A stretch of DNA of 16,096 bases, from positions 1 to 16,096 of the forward strand of contig CAYRFQ010000141.1 of assembly GCA_964423615.1 (NCBI GenBank). The letters run 5' to 3'. The DNA is from CAYRFQ01 sp964423615. GTDB taxonomy: Bacteria > Planctomycetota > Planctomycetia > Gemmatales > Gemmataceae. Shown one piece after another: positions 1 to 6,328 of this stretch (position 1 is its first letter; every line of letters begins with the position of its first letter). The translations under genes were made by a program, and so were the position numbers. The notes under the pieces are model-generated. The model was not told the origin of the DNA. It saw only the letters and a list, made by a program, of their open reading frames with translations, and did not search any database.

Positions 1-216
1 CAGGTCAACTACCGCCATTGCCAGCGAAAATCACTTCAGATCAGTAAAGTGTTACTGAAAAACTATCTAGACCGGTCAACTATCGCGCCTGCTTCGCAAA
101 CATAATAATAGAGGTATCTCGCCGATCTCGGACGCTTTAAAACGATTGTGAGTGGCGTGAAACCCGAAGGCAAATCCACGCAAAAAGTAAGCGATTATGT
201 TTGGAGCACAAAACGA

Positions 217-1071
217 ATGAAACGGTTTCTCGTGTTGATATACGGTGCTGCATGCTATGCTCTCGGGTGCACAACATTACTCTATGGTGTGGGCTTTTTA
301 GGGAACTTGGTAGTTCCAAAATCACTCGACTCAATCCCCACGATTCCGATGTGTTGGGCGATTCTGATCAATGGATTATTACTTGGAATTTTTGCACTCC
401 AACATAGTGTCATGGCTCGTCCTTTCTTTAAGCGATGGTTGATTCGGTTCATCCCAGAACCCATGGAGCGGAGTACCTACGTCTTGGCCTCCAGTGTGGC
501 GTTAGGCTTGATTTTTTGGCAATGGCAACCATTTGGCGGAACAGTCTGGGAGATTACAAATCCCATAGGTGTGACAGTGTTTCAGTCACTCTTTGTCTTT
601 GGTTGGGTGACAATTCTTGGGACTTCCTTCCTTATCAATCACTTTGACCTATTTGGTTTACGGCAGGTGTGGCTGTACTTTCGGGAGAAAGAGTATGCTC
701 CCCTATCTTTCCGGACCCCAGGCCCGTATCGCTTTGTCCGACATCCGCTCTATGTTGGATGGTTGATCGCCTTTTGGATGACTCCAACCATGGGAATCTC
801 GCATTTCTTGTTTTCCATCGGGATGACACTCTACATCCTGATCGCGATACCTCTCGAAGAACGTGATCTGACTCAAGTATTTGGAGACGTTTATGTTCAG
901 TACCAGAAGACTACAGGAATGTTAGTTCCCCGTCTTGGGCAAGGCGAAGACCACTACCAACATGCAATGACCAGGGAAGCGGAACCCAGGACTTTGAGTA
1001 TCGCATCCGTTGCCTTCAAAGTCCCAGGGCCGGCTTGTGGGGACAGAGCCAAAGTTGAGCAAAGCGGGTAA
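217..1071 (+). CDS. mddA: Membrane S-methyltransferase, MddA/isoprenylcysteine methyltransferase-like
   Basis: Integral membrane methyltransferase of the ICMT/NnrU-like superfamily. It most resembles methanethiol S-methyltransferase (MddA), which uses SAM to turn methanethiol into dimethyl sulfide. Seen: 284 aa with several hydrophobic segments (about residues 5-32, 47-65, 88-103, 122-142, 180-213). The segment 'ALQHSVMARPFFKRW' is near 60-74. The C-terminal SAM-binding signature is RHPLYVGW at 175-182, with EERDL at 214-218 and a following FGDVYVQY. I chose the ATG at 217 because GGAG lies 10 nt upstream and the MKRFLVLIYG start fits the family. A GTG at 148 would add 23 residues that do not look like family sequence. 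The last ~43 residues (after MLVPRLG) are hydrophilic and atypical, so the tail may be a lineage-specific extension. It is monocistronic and faces the sulfatase convergently. Family sure; exact substrate less so. Confidence 0.83.
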   Translation: MKRFLVLIYGAACYALGCTTLLYGVGFLGNLVVPKSLDSIPTIPMCWAILINGLLLGIFALQHSVMARPFFKRWLIRFIPEPMERSTYVLASSVALGLIFWQWQPFGGTVWEITNPIGVTVFQSLFVFGWVTILGTSFLINHFDLFGLRQVWLYFREKEYAPLSFRTPGPYRFVRHPLYVGWLIAFWMTPTMGISHFLFSIGMTLYILIAIPLEERDLTQVFGDVYVQYQKTTGMLVPRLGQGEDHYQHAMTREAEPRTLSIASVAFKVPGPACGDRAKVEQSG

Positions 1072-1190
1072 CGCAACTGGTGAGGCGAAAAGTTTCGGTT
1101 TCTAACTGAACCCGGTTTTGTTTCGGTCCTGAGCCTCGCAGCGACGACTAATAACAGCCGTAGTCTTGAACTCACACGTTGGTGAGACTT

Positions 1191-1218
1191 GGTTCCCACG
1201 GTGGGTTCCCACCGTGGG
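1191..1218. repeat. Palindromic tandem 13-mer, possible bidirectional terminator
   Basis: Two near-identical 13-mers lie head to tail at 1191-1203 (GGTTCCCACGGTG) and 1204-1216 (GGTTCCCACCGTG). Together they form a perfect inverted repeat, CCCACGGTGGG (1195-1205) and CCCACCGTGGG (1208-1218), separated by TT. It sits between the convergent methyltransferase and sulfatase genes and could block transcription from both sides. No clean T-run follows on either strand, so an interspersed palindromic repeat is equally possible. Confidence 0.6.
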
Positions 1219-1260
1219 TGTTATCTTTCACCGCTGTGCTACATCCGAACAATACACTCC

Positions 1261-1296
1261 CCGGTAATTCTTCTCGTGCCGGTGATTCTTCTCGTG
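1261..1296. repeat. 18-bp tandem duplication
   Basis: Two adjacent 18-bp units (1261-1278 and 1279-1296) of the form CCGGT(A/G)ATTCTTCTCGTG differ at one base. They are in the 3' spacer of the sulfatase, 43 nt beyond its stop. A small GTGAG/CTCAC stem overlaps the end at 1294-1307. No function is evident; the structure is typical of a slippage duplication. Confidence 0.75.
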
Positions 1297-1338
1297 AGCG
1301 GACTCACTTTAGCAGTCTTTCCGACATACTTGAAGTTC

Positions 1339-2859
1339 TTATTCAAATTTTCGAATTGGACTGTACCGTCGGTAGCTTTCCCACACATCTCCCTTTCCGA
1401 GAACTCTCGGGTCGCGGGTTTGTTGTAAATACCTTTCCAGCTCGGTACGAAGTTCTCGAAAGACCTGCTCATACTTGGTCTTCGTTGCGAGATTCTTGAG
1501 ATTCCCCGGATCGGTTTCCAAGTCGAACAACTCATGCTCGGGTCGCTTGGCGACAGCCAAATCGAAGTACTTCCGATACTTCTTTTTATTCTGCACGAGG
1601 AACGTTTTCGAAGGGGAACCATCGATGTCGTAATATCCGAAAGGAGCACGTCCCACGCCGCGTGGGTCGCCAGCAGGCCACCGGTTTGGTTTGAAGTTTC
1701 GGATGTAGAGATATTTGCCTTTGCGAATCGCTCGGCATGGATAGGTCCAGTTTTTCACGCGTGAGGACGAGTGCCGTTCGCGAGACGTAAACACCCGATT
1801 TCGTTTGTGATCGACCTGTCCACTTTTCTTCGAAAGCAAAATTGGCAAGAGACTTTTTCCAGCCATTTGCTTGTGAGGCTCGAGTCCGGCTACCTCAAGG
1901 TAGGTAGGTGCGAAGTCGACAAAGCCGACGAGATCATCCACGATGCGTTTGCCCTTCACGCGGTCGCCCCAGCGGATGGCCAAGGGGACATGGGTGCCGT
2001 AATCGTACAAGTTCGCCTTGGCTCGAGGGAATGGCATCCCGTTGTCACCCGTTACGATGATGATTGTGTTGTCCAACTCTCCAGCTTGTTCAAGGATGCG
2101 TAGAATCTTTACGAGGTGACTGTCAAACCACTCAATTTCTACTGCGTAGTCGAGCATGTCGCTCCGGATTTCCTTCGTGTCGGGCAGGAATGGCGGAACA
2201 TCGACGTCCTTGAGTTTCTTGCCCATTTTTAATCCGATTCCTTTCTGATAGGAACGGTGTGGCTCCGACCCACCGACCCAAAAACAGAATGGTTGATCCT
2301 TCGGCTTCTTGGAGAGGAAAACCTTGAAATTCCCCGCATAGTCGTTGCGACTGATTCCCGCCGCGGGAGTGGCATTTCGTTTGGAGTTATACCCGTTCCC
2401 TGCGGGATTTCTCTTTCGGCCGCTGGCCTTCCAATTTCCAGGTCCCCACGGTTTGCCGGTATACCCAACGAAGTAGCCTACTCGTTCCAAGAGGGAAGGA
2501 TAAACAGCCAACTCTTTGGGGAATGAACTGGCGTGGGTTCCCGCTTGTTTGTTCTGCCAGGGATGTCGTCCGGTCAGAAGGGAAGCCCGCGATGGGCTGC
2601 ATCCGCAAGACGCTGCGTAGGCGTTGTTGAAAAGGATTCCTTCTTTCGCCACTCGGTCAAAGCCAGGAGTCTTGACGAACTGGCAACCGTACGCACTGCA
2701 GTGGGGGTAGGACTGGTCGTCAGAAATCACGAACAAGATATTCGGCTTTTTCTTGGTCTTTTCGGCTTTCGCGTCGGGACACGACCAAAGCCCAAGGATT
2801 ACAGCGAAGAGTCCCAGTAGGGGGTGACTCCAACGCCAGAATGGTCGAAGGTGTGGCAT
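1339..2859 (-). CDS. Exported formylglycine-dependent sulfatase
   Basis: Arylsulfatase/alkaline-phosphatase-superfamily sulfatase, 506 aa, predicted to remove sulfate esters or N-sulfates from glycans outside the cytoplasm. Seen: an N-terminal signal peptide (residues ~1-32, hydrophobic core ~14-26), then PNILFVISDDQ (39-49) with metal ligands D47 and D48. The active-site signature is C87-S-P-S-R91 followed by ASLLTGR; Cys87 is the residue normally oxidised to formylglycine. GDNG at 271-274 carries further metal/sulfate ligands. The overall pattern, including the YDYGTHVPLAIRWG stretch and the RVLGKGDVWESYRRYSP ending, resembles the heparan-N-sulfatase-like (SGSH) branch, but the substrate cannot be read from sequence. 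Start ATG has AAGGA 10 nt upstream. LWSC at 24-27 could be a poor lipobox; ordinary signal-peptidase cleavage after AKA is more likely. It is the last gene of a minus-strand run, just downstream of the interrupted zinc-ribbon gene. A maturase (FGE/anSME) must be elsewhere. Confidence 0.93.
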   Translation of the reverse strand: MPHLRPFWRWSHPLLGLFAVILGLWSCPDAKAEKTKKKPNILFVISDDQSYPHCSAYGCQFVKTPGFDRVAKEGILFNNAYAASCGCSPSRASLLTGRHPWQNKQAGTHASSFPKELAVYPSLLERVGYFVGYTGKPWGPGNWKASGRKRNPAGNGYNSKRNATPAAGISRNDYAGNFKVFLSKKPKDQPFCFWVGGSEPHRSYQKGIGLKMGKKLKDVDVPPFLPDTKEIRSDMLDYAVEIEWFDSHLVKILRILEQAGELDNTIIIVTGDNGMPFPRAKANLYDYGTHVPLAIRWGDRVKGKRIVDDLVGFVDFAPTYLEVAGLEPHKQMAGKSLLPILLSKKSGQVDHKRNRVFTSRERHSSSRVKNWTYPCRAIRKGKYLYIRNFKPNRWPAGDPRGVGRAPFGYYDIDGSPSKTFLVQNKKKYRKYFDLAVAKRPEHELFDLETDPGNLKNLATKTKYEQVFRELRTELERYLQQTRDPRVLGKGDVWESYRRYSPIRKFE

Positions 2860-2883
2860 GAGAGGTTTGTCCTTATTGATAGC

Positions 2884-2976
2884 TCAGAATGGTGCTGGTC
2901 TCCGCCAGGGAGTCCCGCAATCGTAACACTCCAAATAATCCTCTTTCATCGTCACCAAGGGAATCCAACAAAAGAG
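2884..2976 (-). other. In-frame continuation of the zinc-ribbon protein beyond a UGA
   Basis: Immediately after the UGA at 2979-2977 the same frame stays open for 30 codons to a TGA at 2886-2884. It encodes LFCWIPLVTMKEDY, then CYDC and GTPWRR. This supplies the hydrophobic segment's second half and the CxxC pair that the preceding CPFC pair needs to make a zinc ribbon. It stops 24 nt before the sulfatase ATG. The segment therefore looks like genuine protein-coding sequence, either separated from its gene by a nonsense change or sequence error, or reached by UGA recoding. Confidence 0.72.
2941..2976 (-). promoter_or_regulatory. Hairpin abutting the in-frame UGA
   Basis: Read on the minus strand, the 36 nt directly following the UGA fold into a stem that opens CTCTTTTGTTG and closes GACGATGAAAGAG-side, with 6 perfect outer pairs (CTCTTT/AAAGAG) and about five more including G-U pairs. 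The ~14-nt loop contains TTGGTG. The placement is that of a bacterial SECIS element (stem starting at the UGA, loop ~11 nt away). The pairing is modest and may be coincidence. Confidence 0.3.
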
Positions 2977-3387
2977 TCAACAGCACGGAAAGACGGTGAG
3001 CACTGCGAAAACTATCCACCCCTCTTGGCTGATTCGCTCTCGGGTGCGCGGCGGTTCGTGCGAACCACAAAACGGGCACTCCCTTCTCCTCCGTCGGCGA
3101 GGACGATAGTCGTCGTAGTCATCGTCATACCGATCTGGTTTCAAGCCTCTTGGTCGATTACGTTCAGAGTGGTCGTACCGTGAACTCGACGATCGTCTAT
3201 CGGAACGAGAGTCATGATCTTCCCAATCGTCTTCCGAATCGCGCTGTCTTGAGGACGTCGTTTCGTCGGAGTCTTCGATTGCATCCCGGACGAGATGATA
3301 TCGTCCGCACGTGCACTGGACTTCTTCGACGTCGTCCGAGAGGACGACAACAAGACGACCGCAACTCGAACACCAAATCTGGGACAT
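2977..3387 (-). CDS. Zinc-ribbon protein with charged linker, interrupted by UGA
   Basis: No assigned function. The annotated frame gives 136 aa from the ATG at 3387 (MSQIWCSSCG); a TTG 9 codons upstream is less likely. Seen: an N-terminal CSSC at 6-9 and CTC at 25-27 that could form one zinc ribbon. Then comes a long hydrophilic linker (~37-100) rich in Asp, Ser and Arg, with acidic and then Arg-rich blocks (RPRRRRRR near 95-102). A second metal site begins with CPFC at 104-107, followed by a hydrophobic run from ~123 that ends at CC-stop. Planctomycetes often encode proteins with a C-terminal CPxC, membrane-like segment and CxxC, resembling LITAF-type or membrane zinc ribbons (family recollection, not a search). 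Here the partner CYDC lies after the in-frame UGA, so the 136-aa product has an incomplete second ribbon. It lies between the ureohydrolase and the sulfatase, probably co-transcribed with both. Confidence 0.72.
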   Translation of the reverse strand: MSQIWCSSCGRLVVVLSDDVEEVQCTCGRYHLVRDAIEDSDETTSSRQRDSEDDWEDHDSRSDRRSSSSRYDHSERNRPRGLKPDRYDDDYDDYRPRRRRRRECPFCGSHEPPRTRERISQEGWIVFAVLTVFPCC

Positions 3388-3461
3388 TCTTTTCGTTCCC
3401 AAAACTCGGGCCAAGATCCAAGGTGAGCCTCGACCTACCCCTCACATCTCACAATCATCGC

Positions 3462-4274
3462 TTAACTGCCAGAAAGCATTTTGGCGAGGAGTTCCTTCAC
3501 CAATTTCGCAGCCAACATTGCTGTGATCCCAAGAGAGTCTTTGTGAGGATTCAGTTCCACTACGTCAGCCCCAACCAAGCTCCCGGACAATCCTTGAATG
3601 AGTGAGACCACCTCCCGGCTTGTGAAGCCGCCAGGTTCGGGGTGGGACACGCCCGGAGCGAAAGCTGGATCGACTCCGTCCAAGTCTAACGAAAGATACA
3701 CTGGTCCGTCAAAACGAGGAATAGATTGGGGATTCCATTGTCGCATTTCGATGACCTCAACCCCAAACCGTTCGGCCTGTTCTCGTTGATGTGGATTCGT
3801 TCCACGAATACCCATTTGGACGAGCCGCGTCGCGAGTCGTTCTTCCATAATTCGCGCGAATGAGCAAGCATGAGAATAGGGGTTGCCGTCGTATTCGGCA
3901 TACAAATCGGGATGGGCATCGATTTGGAGGACAGATAGTTCTGTATATCGTTTGGCATAGGCGCGGAGGATTGGGTAAGTGATCGAATGATCTCCACCGA
4001 GACTAAAGACGTGAGCGTTCTTTTGTAATTGCGTTGTAACTGCTATCTCGATTTGCTCGCGAGCAACTTCGGCAACACCAACGGTAATGTCACCTTGATC
4101 AGACCATCTGGAAGTGGTCGAAAGATCCAAACCAACTTCCGCGCACCAGTTGGAAGAACCGCAATGAAGGGCTTCCCGAATACGACTTGGAGCAAGAGCC
4201 GGCCCACGAAGAAACGATGACGTTTCGTCGTAGGGGATGCCGAGCAGAGAAACGATAGATGGTTTGGTAGTCAT
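3462..4274 (-). CDS. speB: Agmatinase/arginase-family ureohydrolase
   Basis: Binuclear-Mn ureohydrolase, most like agmatinase (agmatine + water to putrescine + urea), in polyamine synthesis or arginine breakdown in the cytoplasm. Seen: 270 aa, normal for the family, opening with LLGIPYDETSSFLRGPALAP. The metal-binding set is complete: GGDHS with H96, the DAHPD motif with D119, H121 and D123, and SLDLDGVDP with D197 and D199. HPEPGG at 211-216 and E240 complete the fold. I chose the ATG at 4274 because MTTKPSIVSLLGIPYD is a typical beginning. A GTG at 4313 would give 13 extra residues and overlap the upstream channel stop as GTGA, so translational coupling from that start cannot be excluded. 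No strong ribosome-binding site is visible for either. Ureohydrolase certain; agmatinase versus another guanidino-hydrolase is likely but unproven, so the symbol is tentative. Confidence 0.88.
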   Translation of the reverse strand: MTTKPSIVSLLGIPYDETSSFLRGPALAPSRIREALHCGSSNWCAEVGLDLSTTSRWSDQGDITVGVAEVAREQIEIAVTTQLQKNAHVFSLGGDHSITYPILRAYAKRYTELSVLQIDAHPDLYAEYDGNPYSHACSFARIMEERLATRLVQMGIRGTNPHQREQAERFGVEVIEMRQWNPQSIPRFDGPVYLSLDLDGVDPAFAPGVSHPEPGGFTSREVVSLIQGLSGSLVGADVVELNPHKDSLGITAMLAAKLVKELLAKMLSGS

Positions 4275-4309
4275 GATATAGCTTCGAGAGAGGAACGTGA
4301 AAGTGGCTA

Positions 4310-4771
4310 TCACTCTTGTGTCTTTAGCCCGTGATACTTCTCATCTTTGCCAAGGCGTAGTTCGAAGATGTGGATCATCGCGGCATAAGCAATCGCAGCA
4401 GAAAGCCCAAACATCAATACTCCATTAGCGGCTTCGAGCGGTCCCAGGATTCGCCAACGGGATGTCAAAACGATGTCACCATAACCTAACGTTGTGAAGT
4501 TCACCGCAGAGAAATACAAAGCGGTTTCGTAGTGATCGAATTGACCGCACATAACAAAAACCAAGGCCCATATGGCCATCTGCGTCAGGTTTCCAACTAC
4601 AACGATCGTCAACATGAGTCCTAGAGTCACCGCGTCTCGGAAGAATCCTACTCCGAGAATTCCCCGTCGCTTGAAATAGATGAGGCAATCGAGCATGTAA
4701 CTTGTGGCAGCGGATTGGATCGCAACGCTTACCAGAAGGGTGCCAATGCCCACGAGAAGAGGTATCAACAT
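4310..4771 (-). CDS. Small potassium channel (Ion_trans_2 type)
   Basis: Short K+ channel subunit of 153 aa in the cytoplasmic membrane, probably acting as a tetramer. Seen: a hydrophobic N-terminal helix (~3-22), a second helix (~48-73), a pore helix and the selectivity filter T-L-G-Y-G-D at 94-99 (consensus TxGYGD), then an inner helix (~112-133). The protein ends soon after in a short hydrophilic tail, with no RCK/TrkA-N or cyclic-nucleotide domain, so no ligand-sensing module is visible. The stop overlaps a possible GTG start of the ureohydrolase and lies 35 nt from its preferred ATG, so the two are probably one transcript. Ion_trans_2 channels of this size are frequent as hypothetical proteins in planctomycetes; the physiological role is not evident. 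Confidence 0.87.
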   Translation of the reverse strand: MLIPLLVGIGTLLVSVAIQSAATSYMLDCLIYFKRRGILGVGFFRDAVTLGLMLTIVVVGNLTQMAIWALVFVMCGQFDHYETALYFSAVNFTTLGYGDIVLTSRWRILGPLEAANGVLMFGLSAAIAYAAMIHIFELRLGKDEKYHGLKTQE

Positions 4772-4848
4772 GATTAGGTAACATCAGAAAAAGAAGATGT
4801 GGTTGTCACACGTAGAGCGCATTGCGAATGGTTGTAGTGGTGGATGTC

Positions 4849-4948
4849 TTTTGTAGGGTGTAACAAGGAGCGTGGCGACGATGGCACACCAGATTGTTTT
4901 TGGTGTGCCCATGCTCGGCTACGCGTTCGCTTGCCACCCTACGACAAA
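4849..4948. repeat. Imperfect ~100-bp palindrome (MITE/REP-like)
   Basis: Terminal inverted arms GTAGGGTG (4853-4860) and CACCCTAC (4935-4942) are flanked by TTTTG and, on the other end, CGACAAAA. In the centre is a perfect hairpin GGCACACCA (4883-4891)/TGGTGTGCC (4901-4909) with loop GATTGTTTT. The sequence between arms and centre is also an imperfect inverted match (CAAGGAGCGTGGC against CAAGCGAACGCGTAGCC), so nearly the whole element folds on itself. It has no coding capacity and lies between the ThuA-like gene and the K+ channel gene, where it could end the upstream transcript. Confidence 0.72.
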
Positions 4949-4993
4949 ACGGAAACCGACGCTTAAGCTACAAACAATTCCAAAGCGTTGTAG

Positions 4994-6100
4994 TTACTCA
5001 CTCATCTGGAAACTACTAACGCTTATTTTTTTCTTGTTCCACACAGCACGTCCTCTATATGTAATGTAGGCACTTGGCTCATACTTACCGACGAGATCGA
5101 CCTTGGCTCCAGTTTGGGGAAGTTGATCCTCCATTCCCAAGATCCAATACACAGCATTGGCATACATCCGTCGTGTTCCTTCGGCGACGAGGTCTGTCGA
5201 GGCGCCAATGGTCGAAGCAAAGACTTTGCCTTTTTTTCCACCAGGTAGTTGATATGTCTTGGTCCACGCGATGGGCATCATCGGATCATTTTTCCGTTTG
5301 TCTGGGGGTCCGTCGTTGGGGCGAAGCCCATAGAACGGGTCGTCGTTGTCACGTTCGCCTTTGCGGTTCATGACTTGTCCGAGCACAATCGGCTGACTGT
5401 TCCCTGGAAGCGGCAAGTTGACTCCGTAGACGTCTGTCGGTCCCCAGATATCACCGTCCTTGATACCGCGAACGATGGGGTGATCTTTCCTGTTCATTGG
5501 AATCACCCCATATGTGCTTTGGTCCTTGTGAGCGCCATGGTGAGAGACCCAGGTTTCACCCATGATGATCTTCCCGAAACCCTTGCGCCAGGCTTCCTTC
5601 TTACCTGTGTATTGCCAGTCATAATGATGCCACTTACTACTGCCGGGCACTTTGAAGCCGTGTGTTGCGGTGCGGATTCCAATCACGGGTTTGCCGCTCT
5701 TTAAGTAGTCATCGATGTACTTCATCTGATCATCGGGCAAATTGCGAAAGCGGGTAAAGATGATCATAAGATCTGCGCTTTCGAGTGCTTTCAAGCCGGG
5801 GATGTTGTTGAGTACGTTAGGATTCACATATCCAGTTTTGGGGTCGATGGCGAACAGAACGGTACACTGGAAGCCGTGATGTTTGGCGAGCATCTTGCCG
5901 AGTTGGGGAAGAGCTTCCTCGGAACGGTACTCTTCGTCGCCCGAAACAAGGACGATGGTTTTCCCTTGGCCGGGACCTTTGCCGCCCTTGTAGACGACCC
6001 ACTGGTCGTCGGCGTTGACTGACACAGTCCCGATCCCGAAGATCAAGAGCGCCCCTGTCCAAAGTAGCATGCGAGAGAGTGGAAAAAAACTCTGCAGCAT
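4994..6100 (-). CDS. Exported ThuA-like domain protein
   Basis: Secreted protein of 368 aa with a ThuA-like (trehalose-utilisation, glutamine-amidotransferase-like fold) domain, a family abundant in planctomycetes and often encoded near exported sulfatases. Biochemical activity is not established. Seen: a signal peptide with cleavage likely after VNA (~residue 30), a first strand and loop KTIVLVSGDEEYRSEEALPQL (47-67), ADLMIIFTRFRNLPDDQM (109-126), and the characteristic GKPVIGIRTATHGF (136-149). A TDVYGV stretch and a later KVFASTIGASTDL follow. The ATG at 6100 has GGAG 9 nt upstream. An overlapping ATG at 6107 in another frame is a distractor. The last ~20 residues (from YITYRGRAVW) are unlike the conserved part and could be a drifted or frameshifted tail. 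A perfect inverted repeat covers the ribosome-binding site. It is first in the minus-strand run, with a palindromic repeat between it and the channel gene. Confidence 0.88.
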   Translation of the reverse strand: MLQSFFPLSRMLLWTGALLIFGIGTVSVNADDQWVVYKGGKGPGQGKTIVLVSGDEEYRSEEALPQLGKMLAKHHGFQCTVLFAIDPKTGYVNPNVLNNIPGLKALESADLMIIFTRFRNLPDDQMKYIDDYLKSGKPVIGIRTATHGFKVPGSSKWHHYDWQYTGKKEAWRKGFGKIIMGETWVSHHGAHKDQSTYGVIPMNRKDHPIVRGIKDGDIWGPTDVYGVNLPLPGNSQPIVLGQVMNRKGERDNDDPFYGLRPNDGPPDKRKNDPMMPIAWTKTYQLPGGKKGKVFASTIGASTDLVAEGTRRMYANAVYWILGMEDQLPQTGAKVDLVGKYEPSAYITYRGRAVWNKKKISVSSFQMSE

Positions 6101-6108
6101 AGTTCATT

Positions 6109-6169
6109 TCTCCGAAAGTTTTCCAAGCTCATGATAGCTAAAGCTGGGTGCTATGGTAACTTTCGGAGA
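6109..6169. promoter_or_regulatory. 12-bp perfect inverted repeat over the thuA-like RBS
   Basis: TCTCCGAAAGTT at 6109-6120 is exactly complementary to AACTTTCGGAGA at 6158-6169, with 37 nt between. On the minus strand (gene sense) the downstream arm contains the GGAG that serves as ribosome-binding site for the ATG at 6100. Folding of the leader could hide that site. Alternatively the arms are operator half-sites or repeat ends. Confidence 0.45.
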
Positions 6170-6328
6170 GAGGGTGTCAATGATTTACCGGATTGGAGAT
6201 GGATCGGGACAGGGATCGTTGTTGGGCCAACGCTGATGCAAACGTCGTTGGCCACTTTGAGTTGACGCTGGGACGGAAGCAGTTAAAACGGCGAAATTGG
6301 AATATCAAGAACTACACTGGACGTCTTG

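Noticed and set aside
1239..1649. 136-codon minus-strand frame overlapping the sulfatase 3' end
   Set aside because: Lies in a different frame inside the confirmed sulfatase; its TRRITG repeat merely reflects the 18-bp tandem duplication.
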